In this document: positions 17,314 through 25,404 of the stretch, one piece after another | How positions within the stretch are numbered: position 1 is the stretch's first letter | Layout: every line of letters begins with the position of its first letter | From: Chitinophagaceae bacterium UBA1931 | GTDB taxonomy: Bacteria; Bacteroidota; Bacteroidia; Chitinophagales; Chitinophagaceae | Direction: 5' to 3' | DNA length: 64,000 bases | NCBI GenBank assembly: GCA_002337125.1 | Contig: DDFJ01000003.1 | Location: forward strand, 1-64,000 | Program-made: the position numbers and the translations under genes | The notes under the pieces: model-generated | Database searches by the model: none | What the model was told of the DNA's origin: nothing | What the model saw: the letters and a program-made list of their open reading frames with translations, nothing else

Positions 17314-19452
17314 TCAATTACGGGAAACTGCTGTAATATTTACTTGTTTGGAAGAACCTGCAAAATTTCCGGCAGGTAAGTCACACATAATCACCTGAAC
17401 ATTTTTATCACCAGTCAATTGAATTTTAAGTTCGAGTTTCGCCAGTTGCTGTGAAGGATCAGCCAACCAGATTGACGGTTGCTTTGAATTCATTTGTTTA
17501 ACCAGGATTGTACATGCAGCACCAGCATTCAACTTAAAATCATTCACAGTGATTTCTCCGGCTTCGTAAAAAACAACCTGCAGCATATCTAATCCGCTGT
17601 GATATACTGCCTGAACTTTATTGTTATTACTAACCACTTTAATTTCATTACAACGATTAGTATTCATTTCATTTAAAGCGACAGATGGCACTACACAATA
17701 AGCATAACTGCTGTCTGCAGGTTTTGTTCCATGGCTGAGCCATAACTTAAATACACTTCCTTCAAGTTCTTCTTTCGGTCGTCCACTATTGATTCTTGCC
17801 CAACTTCCTTTTTGCTTTATGGAGCTGACAAAAACATCAGAAGGCTGCAGAAATACATAACCAATACTATCGTGCCATACCCATGATGGGTTGATGATGT
17901 GTTCTGATTTTTTTATTTCCTCTGTTTTATTTTCTGCTGCATACTTTCCTTTCCCTTTTTGCCAGCACTGATTTATAGTTGTTATAACAGGTTCATTGCT
18001 GCTACTGCTAATGGAAGTTCCGGCACAGACAATTTCTTTATCAAAAAAGAACCATGTTTTTTTTGCTTTTACATCATTGTAATTCATATCATACACTGTA
18101 CAGCCATACACTCCGTCGCTTACACCACCTGTGAATACAGTACTTCCCTTTTCACCCCATTGCACGCTCATCGGCTGATCTTCGTTAAAATCTCTTGAAG
18201 TAACGCCTGGAATTTTATCCCATTCCCAAACAGGCATGATATTAAAATACTCCGATCCGGTACGCTGGATATTTGTTGAACCATCAGGCAAAAACTTTCC
18301 AATAAGGTTTTCTTTATTGCCTGTTTCTGTACGTATTGTTCGAATAGAAACAGTTCTTACATTGAAAGAATAAGTTGGCCGTACATGCACTGTATAATCA
18401 CCTTTCCAGAAAAAATTATGTGAAGCCGATACATTATAATCAGCAGGTTTGTTTTGCTGAATACGCTGCAATGCATCATTAATAACAGAACCGTTTGCCG
18501 GACTGATTTCTTTGGCAACAGAAAGCAAAGAATAGGTGCTTTTGCCTGCCAGCGAATATTTATCAAGGATATCGGGTCTTGAAATGCCACGGCCTTCCGT
18601 ATTAAAATCAATATATCTTCCCCGGATTGTTTTCAGAAAAGTGGAAGTAAGATATGTATCCAGCATTTTTAACTTGTCACCACTTAACGCATAAGATGTC
18701 CCCTGCACCCATGATGCTACTTTATATTCACCAGTAATAAAGACCAATCCATAACTCGATATCTGCAACTGGGTTTTATGCTGCATATAAGAATAATCAT
18801 ATTGCAATCCTTCTCCTGTTGTAAAACTGATTGGCTGAAATGCTTCTTTAACAGCAGAATCCATCAACCCGGCATTCTTAGTATAACAGGCTCTGTACAG
18901 GAAATGAATGGCGATATCAAGTTTATTGGCACCGGTTTGCTTATACGGGTTTCCTTTTTTCATTGCATTTATCAATGCAGTGGAAAGATCTGCAGGCAAC
19001 TGTTGTGGCCCACTTTGTATTATCAAAAGAATTTCTCCGATTGTTTGTGGAGCAGCAATTTCATTATGCCACCAATTAGCACTGTGCGGAGAACTACTGA
19101 GCCAGAATCTTAAACCATTTTCAATTGAAGTATAAAGACCCGCATTGCCCGAATAAAAATTATCCTTGTTGACATATGCTAATGCAAATGATTTAATCCT
19201 GTCGAGATGTTTAATCGGGTTCCATTGGGTAATAGTAGTATCTGTATAATTAATATCTGCCCAATGTCCATCTGTTAATTGCTGAGGAAGATAACTGATA
19301 ACATTTTTGATTGTTGCATCCATGTTATTTTCATTTGCCTGGTGCTTTACAATTTTCGAGCGGATTAAATCAAAAGCATCCTGGCCTTTTGCAGTAATTG
19401 AATCAAATACAATTATGCAAATCGTTAAATACAAGAAGCAAGCTTTTTTCAT
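17314..19452 (-). CDS. PL8 lyase, chondroitinase AC-like
   Basis: A 712-residue secreted lyase. The ATG at 19452 is preferred because it opens a normal signal peptide (MKKACFLYLTICIIVFDS); the frame extends 11 codons upstream only from a TTG. The alpha/alpha toroid (about 30-350) carries NWWHNEI, and the beta-sandwich part follows. Catalytic residues correspond almost one-to-one with Pedobacter chondroitinase AC: N176, H225, Y234, R288, R292 and a Glu near 376 in RTETGNKEN. It should cleave chondroitin sulfate and hyaluronan by beta-elimination. It is the first enzyme gene after the SusC/SusD/DUF5017 trio, separated by a terminator-like hairpin. Confidence 0.93.
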   Translation of the reverse strand: MKKACFLYLTICIIVFDSITAKGQDAFDLIRSKIVKHQANENNMDATIKNVISYLPQQLTDGHWADINYTDTTITQWNPIKHLDRIKSFALAYVNKDNFYSGNAGLYTSIENGLRFWLSSSPHSANWWHNEIAAPQTIGEILLIIQSGPQQLPADLSTALINAMKKGNPYKQTGANKLDIAIHFLYRACYTKNAGLMDSAVKEAFQPISFTTGEGLQYDYSYMQHKTQLQISSYGLVFITGEYKVASWVQGTSYALSGDKLKMLDTYLTSTFLKTIRGRYIDFNTEGRGISRPDILDKYSLAGKSTYSLLSVAKEISPANGSVINDALQRIQQNKPADYNVSASHNFFWKGDYTVHVRPTYSFNVRTVSIRTIRTETGNKENLIGKFLPDGSTNIQRTGSEYFNIMPVWEWDKIPGVTSRDFNEDQPMSVQWGEKGSTVFTGGVSDGVYGCTVYDMNYNDVKAKKTWFFFDKEIVCAGTSISSSSNEPVITTINQCWQKGKGKYAAENKTEEIKKSEHIINPSWVWHDSIGYVFLQPSDVFVSSIKQKGSWARINSGRPKEELEGSVFKLWLSHGTKPADSSYAYCVVPSVALNEMNTNRCNEIKVVSNNNKVQAVYHSGLDMLQVVFYEAGEITVNDFKLNAGAACTILVKQMNSKQPSIWLADPSQQLAKLELKIQLTGDKNVQVIMCDLPAGNFAGSSKQVNITAVSRN

Positions 19453-19467
19453 GAATATATATTTCAG

Positions 19468-19500
19468 AAAAATCCGGGAATACAATTAAGTATCCCCGGA
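19468..19500 (-). terminator. Intra-locus hairpin between transport and enzyme genes
   Basis: Arms at 19473-19483 and 19490-19500 pair 10 of 11 bases around a 6-nt loop. On the minus strand the stem is followed by five T residues (19472-19468). It lies between the DUF5017 gene stop and the PL8 start, so it may act as a leaky terminator that sets more transporter than enzyme mRNA, or as an mRNA 3' stabiliser. Confidence 0.6.
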
Positions 19501-19520
19501 AAAATCAATCAGATAAAATT

Positions 19521-20417
19521 TTATTGCACAGTAACAGGAACTGTCTTAACAATTGTTTCCAATGCATCCCTGTTTGCATTTCCTACTACAAACACAGCGT
19601 TATATGAACCGGTAGAGCTGTATTTATAACTGAATGGGAATTTAGTCATTCCTTCAGTTATATTTTTAATAGATACACCGGCATCAGGCAATACACGACT
19701 CAGATCCACTGGCCCCATTACCATCCAGTCTTCTGTTTCAACAGCAGCTGCAGCAGTTGTAGATCCTGTAATTACCAATGCTGTTGTCCAGTTAACAGCA
19801 GAGTTTTTAATATCTGTAGCAAGCCAACCTGGGCTTGGTGTTGTAGCTGTCATATCTGCAATGGTATATGTCTTGTCGGTAAGTACATGGCTGATTGTAA
19901 ATCCTGTTATCGTCCATTTTCTTTGAATTGCACCTGCAGCTGCAGTATATTTAAATGCAATATATACTGGCTTCTTCTGTTGAGCAAAGTCAGCTAAGCT
20001 TACTGTTCCCGATGCAACAGTTGTTGTACCTGTTGCCAAAACAGCTCTGCTTGTGATATCAGTCCAGGTTGCTGCAGCAATATTCGCTGCATTTACCGTA
20101 CCAGTGAAATTATTTGACACAAGCAAAGTCAACGTGCCGTTTGTAGCTGTTGTTGTAGCTGTAGAAAACTTTAACTGAACATTACTGCTTGTATCGGAAG
20201 TACGGCTTCTGTATTCATACTTATATCCGGGTTCACCCGAATAAAAAGTAATGAAATCAGGATTTCCGGTAAAACTGAATTTTGCTGAATCACCAGCTGC
20301 CAATGTTGATTTATTTATATTAACATCAAAAGACAGTTTATTCAGTTTCATTTCTTTACTGCAGGAAGTTAACAGCACTACTGCAGCTAGGAATAGAAAT
20401 TTAACATTATTGAACAT
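19521..20417 (-). CDS. DUF5017 surface lipoprotein, putative glycan-binding protein
   Basis: A 298-residue lipoprotein with a lipobox (VVLLTSC, Cys19). The N-terminal part carries the DUF5017 pattern GNPDFITFYSGEPGYKYEYR around residues 52-71. The rest is Thr/Ala-rich beta-structure. It directly follows SusD (31-bp gap) in the position usually taken by SusE/SusF or other surface glycan-binding proteins. The likely role is outer-leaflet binding of the polymer (here chondroitin/dermatan sulfate), inferred from position. No catalytic motif is seen. Confidence 0.8.
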   Translation of the reverse strand: MFNNVKFLFLAAVVLLTSCSKEMKLNKLSFDVNINKSTLAAGDSAKFSFTGNPDFITFYSGEPGYKYEYRSRTSDTSSNVQLKFSTATTTATNGTLTLLVSNNFTGTVNAANIAAATWTDITSRAVLATGTTTVASGTVSLADFAQQKKPVYIAFKYTAAAGAIQRKWTITGFTISHVLTDKTYTIADMTATTPSPGWLATDIKNSAVNWTTALVITGSTTAAAAVETEDWMVMGPVDLSRVLPDAGVSIKNITEGMTKFPFSYKYSSTGSYNAVFVVGNANRDALETIVKTVPVTVQ

Positions 20418-20448
20418 AAAATATTTTTAAGTAATTAAAAAATCGTTT

Positions 20449-22056
20449 TTACCATCCCGGGTTTTGTGTCATTAATTTATTGACAGAAATTTCTGCAGCC
20501 GGAATTGGAAAAAGAACATGCTTACTGGAAACATTTTTTCCACCCAAACCCGCATAAGTAAATGATGAAGGAGCTGTTGTTGCAATTTCATTTCCTACAC
20601 TATTCATTGTAGTTACAAATACTCCCCACCTGATTAAATCACTTCTTCTTAATGCTTCAAAACATAATTCTCTAGCTCTTTCATCCTGAATAGCCTGTTG
20701 GAACTGTGCCTTTGATAAACCAGCAGGCAAATCAGCAGTTGCACTTACAGTTGTAGATGGCACACCATAACCACGTCTTCTTACCATATTAATTGCATCA
20801 TAGGCAGTCGTAGTTGGGCCGTTTACCTGGTTCTCGGCTTCTGCCAGCATCAGCAATACATCCGAATAACGCAGTAAAGGGAAGTTAATAGGTGTCCAGT
20901 TCTTGTTTTTGGGTTTCAGCAATTCATATGAGCGTCTCCATTTTCCAGGATTACGGTTATAGATTTGCGCTGTTGTAAAATAGCTGCGGGCAAATGTTGT
21001 ATTGTTATAGTTGAAAGGCGCAATTGCCCAGTCACGTCTTAAATCACCGGCGCCATACAAATCATATAATCTTTTAGTAACACCAATAAATCCATAGCAG
21101 TATCCAATTGTATCATCTGCTGGAAGAGTTCCCGGAGTAAATTGAATACCATTGTTATTACCTACCCTTCCGGTTTCTAAATACGCATCTACCCTGTTAC
21201 CTGAAAACTCAGCTTCCCACATCGATTCTTTTATATCGTACTTATCCTGTGCATGATTAATGAAAATCTGGCTGAAAGCAGTATTGGTAAGTGTTGCATC
21301 ATAGGTTTCTTTTAATGCGTGCTCACCAGATGCTTTTACTTTTTTTGCCCAATCCAAAGCATCTGCATATTTGCTTACATCCTGCAAAGGATATCCTGCC
21401 ATTGTCAGACAAACTCTGGCCAATATACCTTGAGCGGTGGTTTTTGAAACTCTGCTAGGCACACCTAAAGAAGTTGCTGTTGGTAAAGCAGCTTCAGCTT
21501 CAGTCATATCTTTTAATACCTGAGTATATACATCTTTCGCAGGTGTACGTGCAATATTAATATCAGTTACAGATGCAGTTGGTTTTGTTTTAACAGGGAC
21601 ATCACCAAAATCTCTAACCAGCAAGTAATAATAATAACCTCTTAAAAACTTTGCCTGAGCCAGAATAATCTTTCTTTTGTTTTCATCCATAACAGGCTTA
21701 TCAATATTTGTTATAAGCAGGTTTGCTCTCTCAATTCCCTGGTACAAAGTTTTCCAGTAATCTCTTACTTCTGCATTTCCAAAATCATAATTATAAACCT
21801 GAGTACCTGTAGTTTGAGCGCTTCTTGCATAAAAACTTTCATCGGTACAGGCCTCTAAAAAAGTAAATATGTTAAGACCATATGTAAGGTCGCTGCTTAA
21901 TACATCGTACACACCCACCAATGCAGTATTCAACTCTCCTTCTGTATTATAATAAGTTTCTGGAGATTGATTATCGCTTGGCTTTGTATCTAAAAATTTC
22001 TTACACCCTGTTATAGCTAACAGGAAAAATGGCAGTATATAAATGAATCGTTTCAT
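20449..22056 (-). CDS. SusD/RagB-family outer-membrane lipoprotein
   Basis: A 535-residue SusD homologue with a lipobox (LLAITGC, Cys18). The N-terminal KKFLDTKPSDNQSPETYY, TPR-like helices including AQAKFLRGYYYYLLVRDFGD near residue 135, and the C-terminal RARELCFEALRRSDLIRWG and NPGW ending are typical. SusD proteins cap the SusC barrel and capture oligosaccharides at the surface. It follows SusC by 17 bp. Substrate is inferred from the locus. Confidence 0.95.
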   Translation of the reverse strand: MKRFIYILPFFLLAITGCKKFLDTKPSDNQSPETYYNTEGELNTALVGVYDVLSSDLTYGLNIFTFLEACTDESFYARSAQTTGTQVYNYDFGNAEVRDYWKTLYQGIERANLLITNIDKPVMDENKRKIILAQAKFLRGYYYYLLVRDFGDVPVKTKPTASVTDINIARTPAKDVYTQVLKDMTEAEAALPTATSLGVPSRVSKTTAQGILARVCLTMAGYPLQDVSKYADALDWAKKVKASGEHALKETYDATLTNTAFSQIFINHAQDKYDIKESMWEAEFSGNRVDAYLETGRVGNNNGIQFTPGTLPADDTIGYCYGFIGVTKRLYDLYGAGDLRRDWAIAPFNYNNTTFARSYFTTAQIYNRNPGKWRRSYELLKPKNKNWTPINFPLLRYSDVLLMLAEAENQVNGPTTTAYDAINMVRRRGYGVPSTTVSATADLPAGLSKAQFQQAIQDERARELCFEALRRSDLIRWGVFVTTMNSVGNEIATTAPSSFTYAGLGGKNVSSKHVLFPIPAAEISVNKLMTQNPGW

Positions 22057-22073
22057 AATGCTTCTTTTAATAA

Positions 22074-25000
22074 TTAAAATGAAAGGTTTACACCAAACGT
22101 AACTGTTCTTGCACGGGGATAAGCCGAGTAATCAAACCCTGGTGATATTGCTGAATTATAAGTATTAACCTCAGGATCCATACCTGAATAATTCGTCCAG
22201 GTAATTAAGTTCTGTGCAGAAACATATAACCGGAGTGATTTTGCTTTAATTTTTCTTAACACATTTTCAGAAAAACTATAACCTAATGCAGCCGTTTTTA
22301 ACCTGAGATATGATCCATCTTCAACAGTCCTTGATGAATAACCTCCACCAAAAAAGCCTCTTGTTCTGAAGTTGCTTGAATTAGTATTATCTGGAGTCCA
22401 GCGATCATTATAACTGGCATATTGATTAAGGAAAGATTTCCCCAACCCGTTACCATCAAATACCAGCCTGTTGGTATTCTGAATATCATTTCCGTACGAC
22501 CATTGAAAGAAAATATTCAGATCAAATCCTTTGTATACAAAGTTGTTTGAGAAACCACCTGTATGTTTTGGAAGTCCGTTTCCAATTATTGTATAATCAG
22601 TACTATTTACAACACCATCACCATTAAGGTCTTTATACTTAATGTCGCCTGGCTGTATACTTCCTCTTGAATTACCGTTGGTGGGCACTTCATCTCTTAA
22701 TACATAGGCCCCTGAAGTATTCTGGTAAAAATCTTTATACTGGTAAACACCATCCCATACATAACCATACATTAACCCCAATGGCTGATTAAGTTTTACT
22801 AAATAAGCAGGATAAGAGTTCCATGTATTATCCCATGTAATAATAGAAGTAAATGACTCTTGCTTTTCTGTCAAAGACAATACTTTGTTCCTGTTAAACG
22901 CAATATTAAAACTGCTGCTCCAGGTAAAATTGTTTGATTTAACATTCACTGTGTTCAAAGTCAATTCCAATCCTCTGTTAGCTACACTACCTATATTCTT
23001 ATAGGCACTGCTGTATCCAGATGAAAGAGGAAGACTGGCAAGCAATAACAGGTCTCTTGTTTTTTTACTATACAAATCTGCTGTTAATGAAATTCGGTTT
23101 TGCAGGAAACTGAGATCCAAACCAATATTTGTTTCTTCGGTTGTTTCCCATCTTAATTCCGGGTTACCGATAGAAGTAGGTATTGAACCACGTATTGGGC
23201 TGTTATTAATAGTGTAAGCATTTCCAATAGGCAAACCAATGGTTGAAAGATAAGCGAAATCGCCTACCCTATTATTACCATTTGCACCATAACCAATTCT
23301 CAACTTGGCATCAGAAAAAATGTTTAGATTTCTGATGAAGTTTTCATTGCTAAACCTCCATGCAAATGAAGCTGAAGGAAAATAGCCCCACCTTTTCCCG
23401 GGTGCAAATCGGGAAGAACCGTCTGCACGATAGGACCCCGTTAAATAATATTTTGATTTGAAATTGTATGAAGCTCTTGCTGCAAATGATGAGAGTGTCC
23501 AGCTTGAACTGCTGGAAGTGATTGCTTGTGGAACTCCCTCGTCTAATCCATTTATTCCTAATGCTTCATTTGGAACAAAGTTAGCACTTGATCCAAAGAA
23601 TGAACTTTTACCTGACTGAAGAGAAAAAACTCCAACCAGATTAAGTGTATGATTCTTATTTATTTTTTTATTCCATGACAAAATATTTTCGTTTAGCCAT
23701 GTATTAGATTCATTATATGTAAGAGAACCATTTACACCATTTGCAGAAGTTATTGGGTTACCGTATTGTGTTTTTGAATTATTAAACACTTCCTGTCTTA
23801 AAAGATTGTTATTAATGCCTCCTGTGATTCTCAGTTTGAGTTCAGGCAAAATTGAATATTCAGCATAAGCATTCGTGATAAGATTTCTCGTAATGTTATT
23901 ACGGACAGAATTATTTAAATTAATAACCGGGTTAATTCTGTAATCGTTGGAAGTGTTAATACCAGGATCGAATAACAAATCCACCAAAGAATCGGAATTA
24001 GAAGCAAGAATAGGACGTTGGCCCCATACACCATACATTACGTTAGTGGTTGCACTATTTGTAGATTGTGACGGAGCTACACCGGTTTGTTTTAAATAAC
24101 TGTAGTTAGAATTAATACCTACTTTCAGCTTTTTATTAACTGTTTGATCAAGAACAATGCGTCCTTGGTATCGTGTATAATTTGAATTGATGATAATACC
24201 ATCCTGGTTAAAAATTGAACCTGAAATAACATACTTCGTATTTGCAGTTCCACCAGCAACAGAAAGCGAATGATTCTGCATTGGGGCTTGCTGTAATACC
24301 AACGACTGCCAATCCACCCCTTTCAGGTTTTTATAATCATCCAGTGTTTTTCCCGGTGTTGTGAGGTATATAGATTTTGGACTTGAAGGAGAAGAGCTAG
24401 TATCAAGTTCCATTTGCTGCCTGATGAAATCATAAGGGCTCATCATATTCATCTTCCTGATATTATCTTGTATTCCATATGAGCTGTTGAACGTAATGAC
24501 AGGAGGACCTTCTTTTCCCTTTTTGGTGGTAATCATAATTACACCATTCGCTCCCCTTGAACCATAAATTGCAGTTGCCGAAGCATCCTTTAATATTTCA
24601 ATTGATTCAATGTCATTCGGATTAATTATGTTGTTATTTGGATTTTCAACAGGGAAACCATCAATAATGTACAGTGGTGAGTTATCCTGTGTAATTGAAT
24701 TATTTCCTCTGACAGTAATCTTGCTTGTTGCACCAGGCTGACCATCAGAAGAAGTAACCTGTACCCCGGCAACACGGCCTGCAAGTGCTTCATCAAAAGA
24801 ACGAACAGGAGCTTTGTTTAAATCACCCATGCTGACTTTTTCAATTGAAACAGTTACATCTCTTTTTCGTTGTGTACCATAACCTACAACTACTACATCA
24901 CCTAATGAAACAGATTCTGATTCAAGTGTTACATCAATAACAGCTTTACCTGCTACCTGCACATCTTTTTTTACATAACCAATGTGTGTAAATGAAAGTA

Positions 25001-25202
25001 CCGCACCTGAACCGGGAGCAACAATTGAATAATGTCCCTTTTTATCTGTTAACACAGACTTTTGTGTTCCCTGAAGAGAAACCGTAACATTCTCCATGAC
25101 TTTTCCATCCGAAGACTTCACAGTTCCAGTAATTGTTCTGTCTTGGGAAAAAGCGAACAGGAAACAGAACAAGAGAACATTAATTAAAAAAAATTTTTTC
25201 AT
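22074..25202 (-). CDS. SusC/RagA-family TonB-dependent outer-membrane transporter
   Basis: A 1042-residue protein: signal peptide (1-20), carboxypeptidase-D regulatory-like domain (about 22-95), TonB-box region with DVVVVGYGTQ, plug domain with SPLYIIDGFPVENP and EILKDASATAIYGSRGANGV, then a 22-strand beta-barrel ending in VTFGVNLSF with C-terminal Phe. It lacks an STN domain, so it is not wired to a sigma/anti-sigma pair; control by the LacI regulator through the palindrome at 25331, in its divergent promoter region, is likely. It imports oligosaccharides together with the adjacent SusD. Confidence 0.96.
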   Translation of the reverse strand: MKKFFLINVLLFCFLFAFSQDRTITGTVKSSDGKVMENVTVSLQGTQKSVLTDKKGHYSIVAPGSGAVLSFTHIGYVKKDVQVAGKAVIDVTLESESVSLGDVVVVGYGTQRKRDVTVSIEKVSMGDLNKAPVRSFDEALAGRVAGVQVTSSDGQPGATSKITVRGNNSITQDNSPLYIIDGFPVENPNNNIINPNDIESIEILKDASATAIYGSRGANGVIMITTKKGKEGPPVITFNSSYGIQDNIRKMNMMSPYDFIRQQMELDTSSSPSSPKSIYLTTPGKTLDDYKNLKGVDWQSLVLQQAPMQNHSLSVAGGTANTKYVISGSIFNQDGIIINSNYTRYQGRIVLDQTVNKKLKVGINSNYSYLKQTGVAPSQSTNSATTNVMYGVWGQRPILASNSDSLVDLLFDPGINTSNDYRINPVINLNNSVRNNITRNLITNAYAEYSILPELKLRITGGINNNLLRQEVFNNSKTQYGNPITSANGVNGSLTYNESNTWLNENILSWNKKINKNHTLNLVGVFSLQSGKSSFFGSSANFVPNEALGINGLDEGVPQAITSSSSSWTLSSFAARASYNFKSKYYLTGSYRADGSSRFAPGKRWGYFPSASFAWRFSNENFIRNLNIFSDAKLRIGYGANGNNRVGDFAYLSTIGLPIGNAYTINNSPIRGSIPTSIGNPELRWETTEETNIGLDLSFLQNRISLTADLYSKKTRDLLLLASLPLSSGYSSAYKNIGSVANRGLELTLNTVNVKSNNFTWSSSFNIAFNRNKVLSLTEKQESFTSIITWDNTWNSYPAYLVKLNQPLGLMYGYVWDGVYQYKDFYQNTSGAYVLRDEVPTNGNSRGSIQPGDIKYKDLNGDGVVNSTDYTIIGNGLPKHTGGFSNNFVYKGFDLNIFFQWSYGNDIQNTNRLVFDGNGLGKSFLNQYASYNDRWTPDNTNSSNFRTRGFFGGGYSSRTVEDGSYLRLKTAALGYSFSENVLRKIKAKSLRLYVSAQNLITWTNYSGMDPEVNTYNSAISPGFDYSAYPRARTVTFGVNLSF

Positions 25203-25330
25203 ACAGAAGCATTTTGTTTTAAAAGAACTTCAACTTTTTAAAAACCATTTTTGCGATTTGAAAATGTATTAACGACTCAAAGTTTTTATTTTTTTATCGG
25301 ATGACTTTACAAAAGAGAAGAAATTTACAT

Positions 25331-25344
25331 CGAAAACGTTTTCG
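25331..25344. promoter_or_regulatory. LacI-type operator, copy 2
   Basis: The palindrome CGAAAACGTTTTCG is identical to 4625-4638. It lies in the 202-bp divergent region between susC (minus) and the GH105 gene (plus), 61 bp before the GH105 ATG. One bound repressor here could control both import and intracellular catabolic operons. Confidence 0.75.
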
Positions 25345-25404
25345 TTTTTTAAGAGTCAAAAACACAGATTTTATGTACTAAAATTGCATACAAAATTCAT
25401 TATT

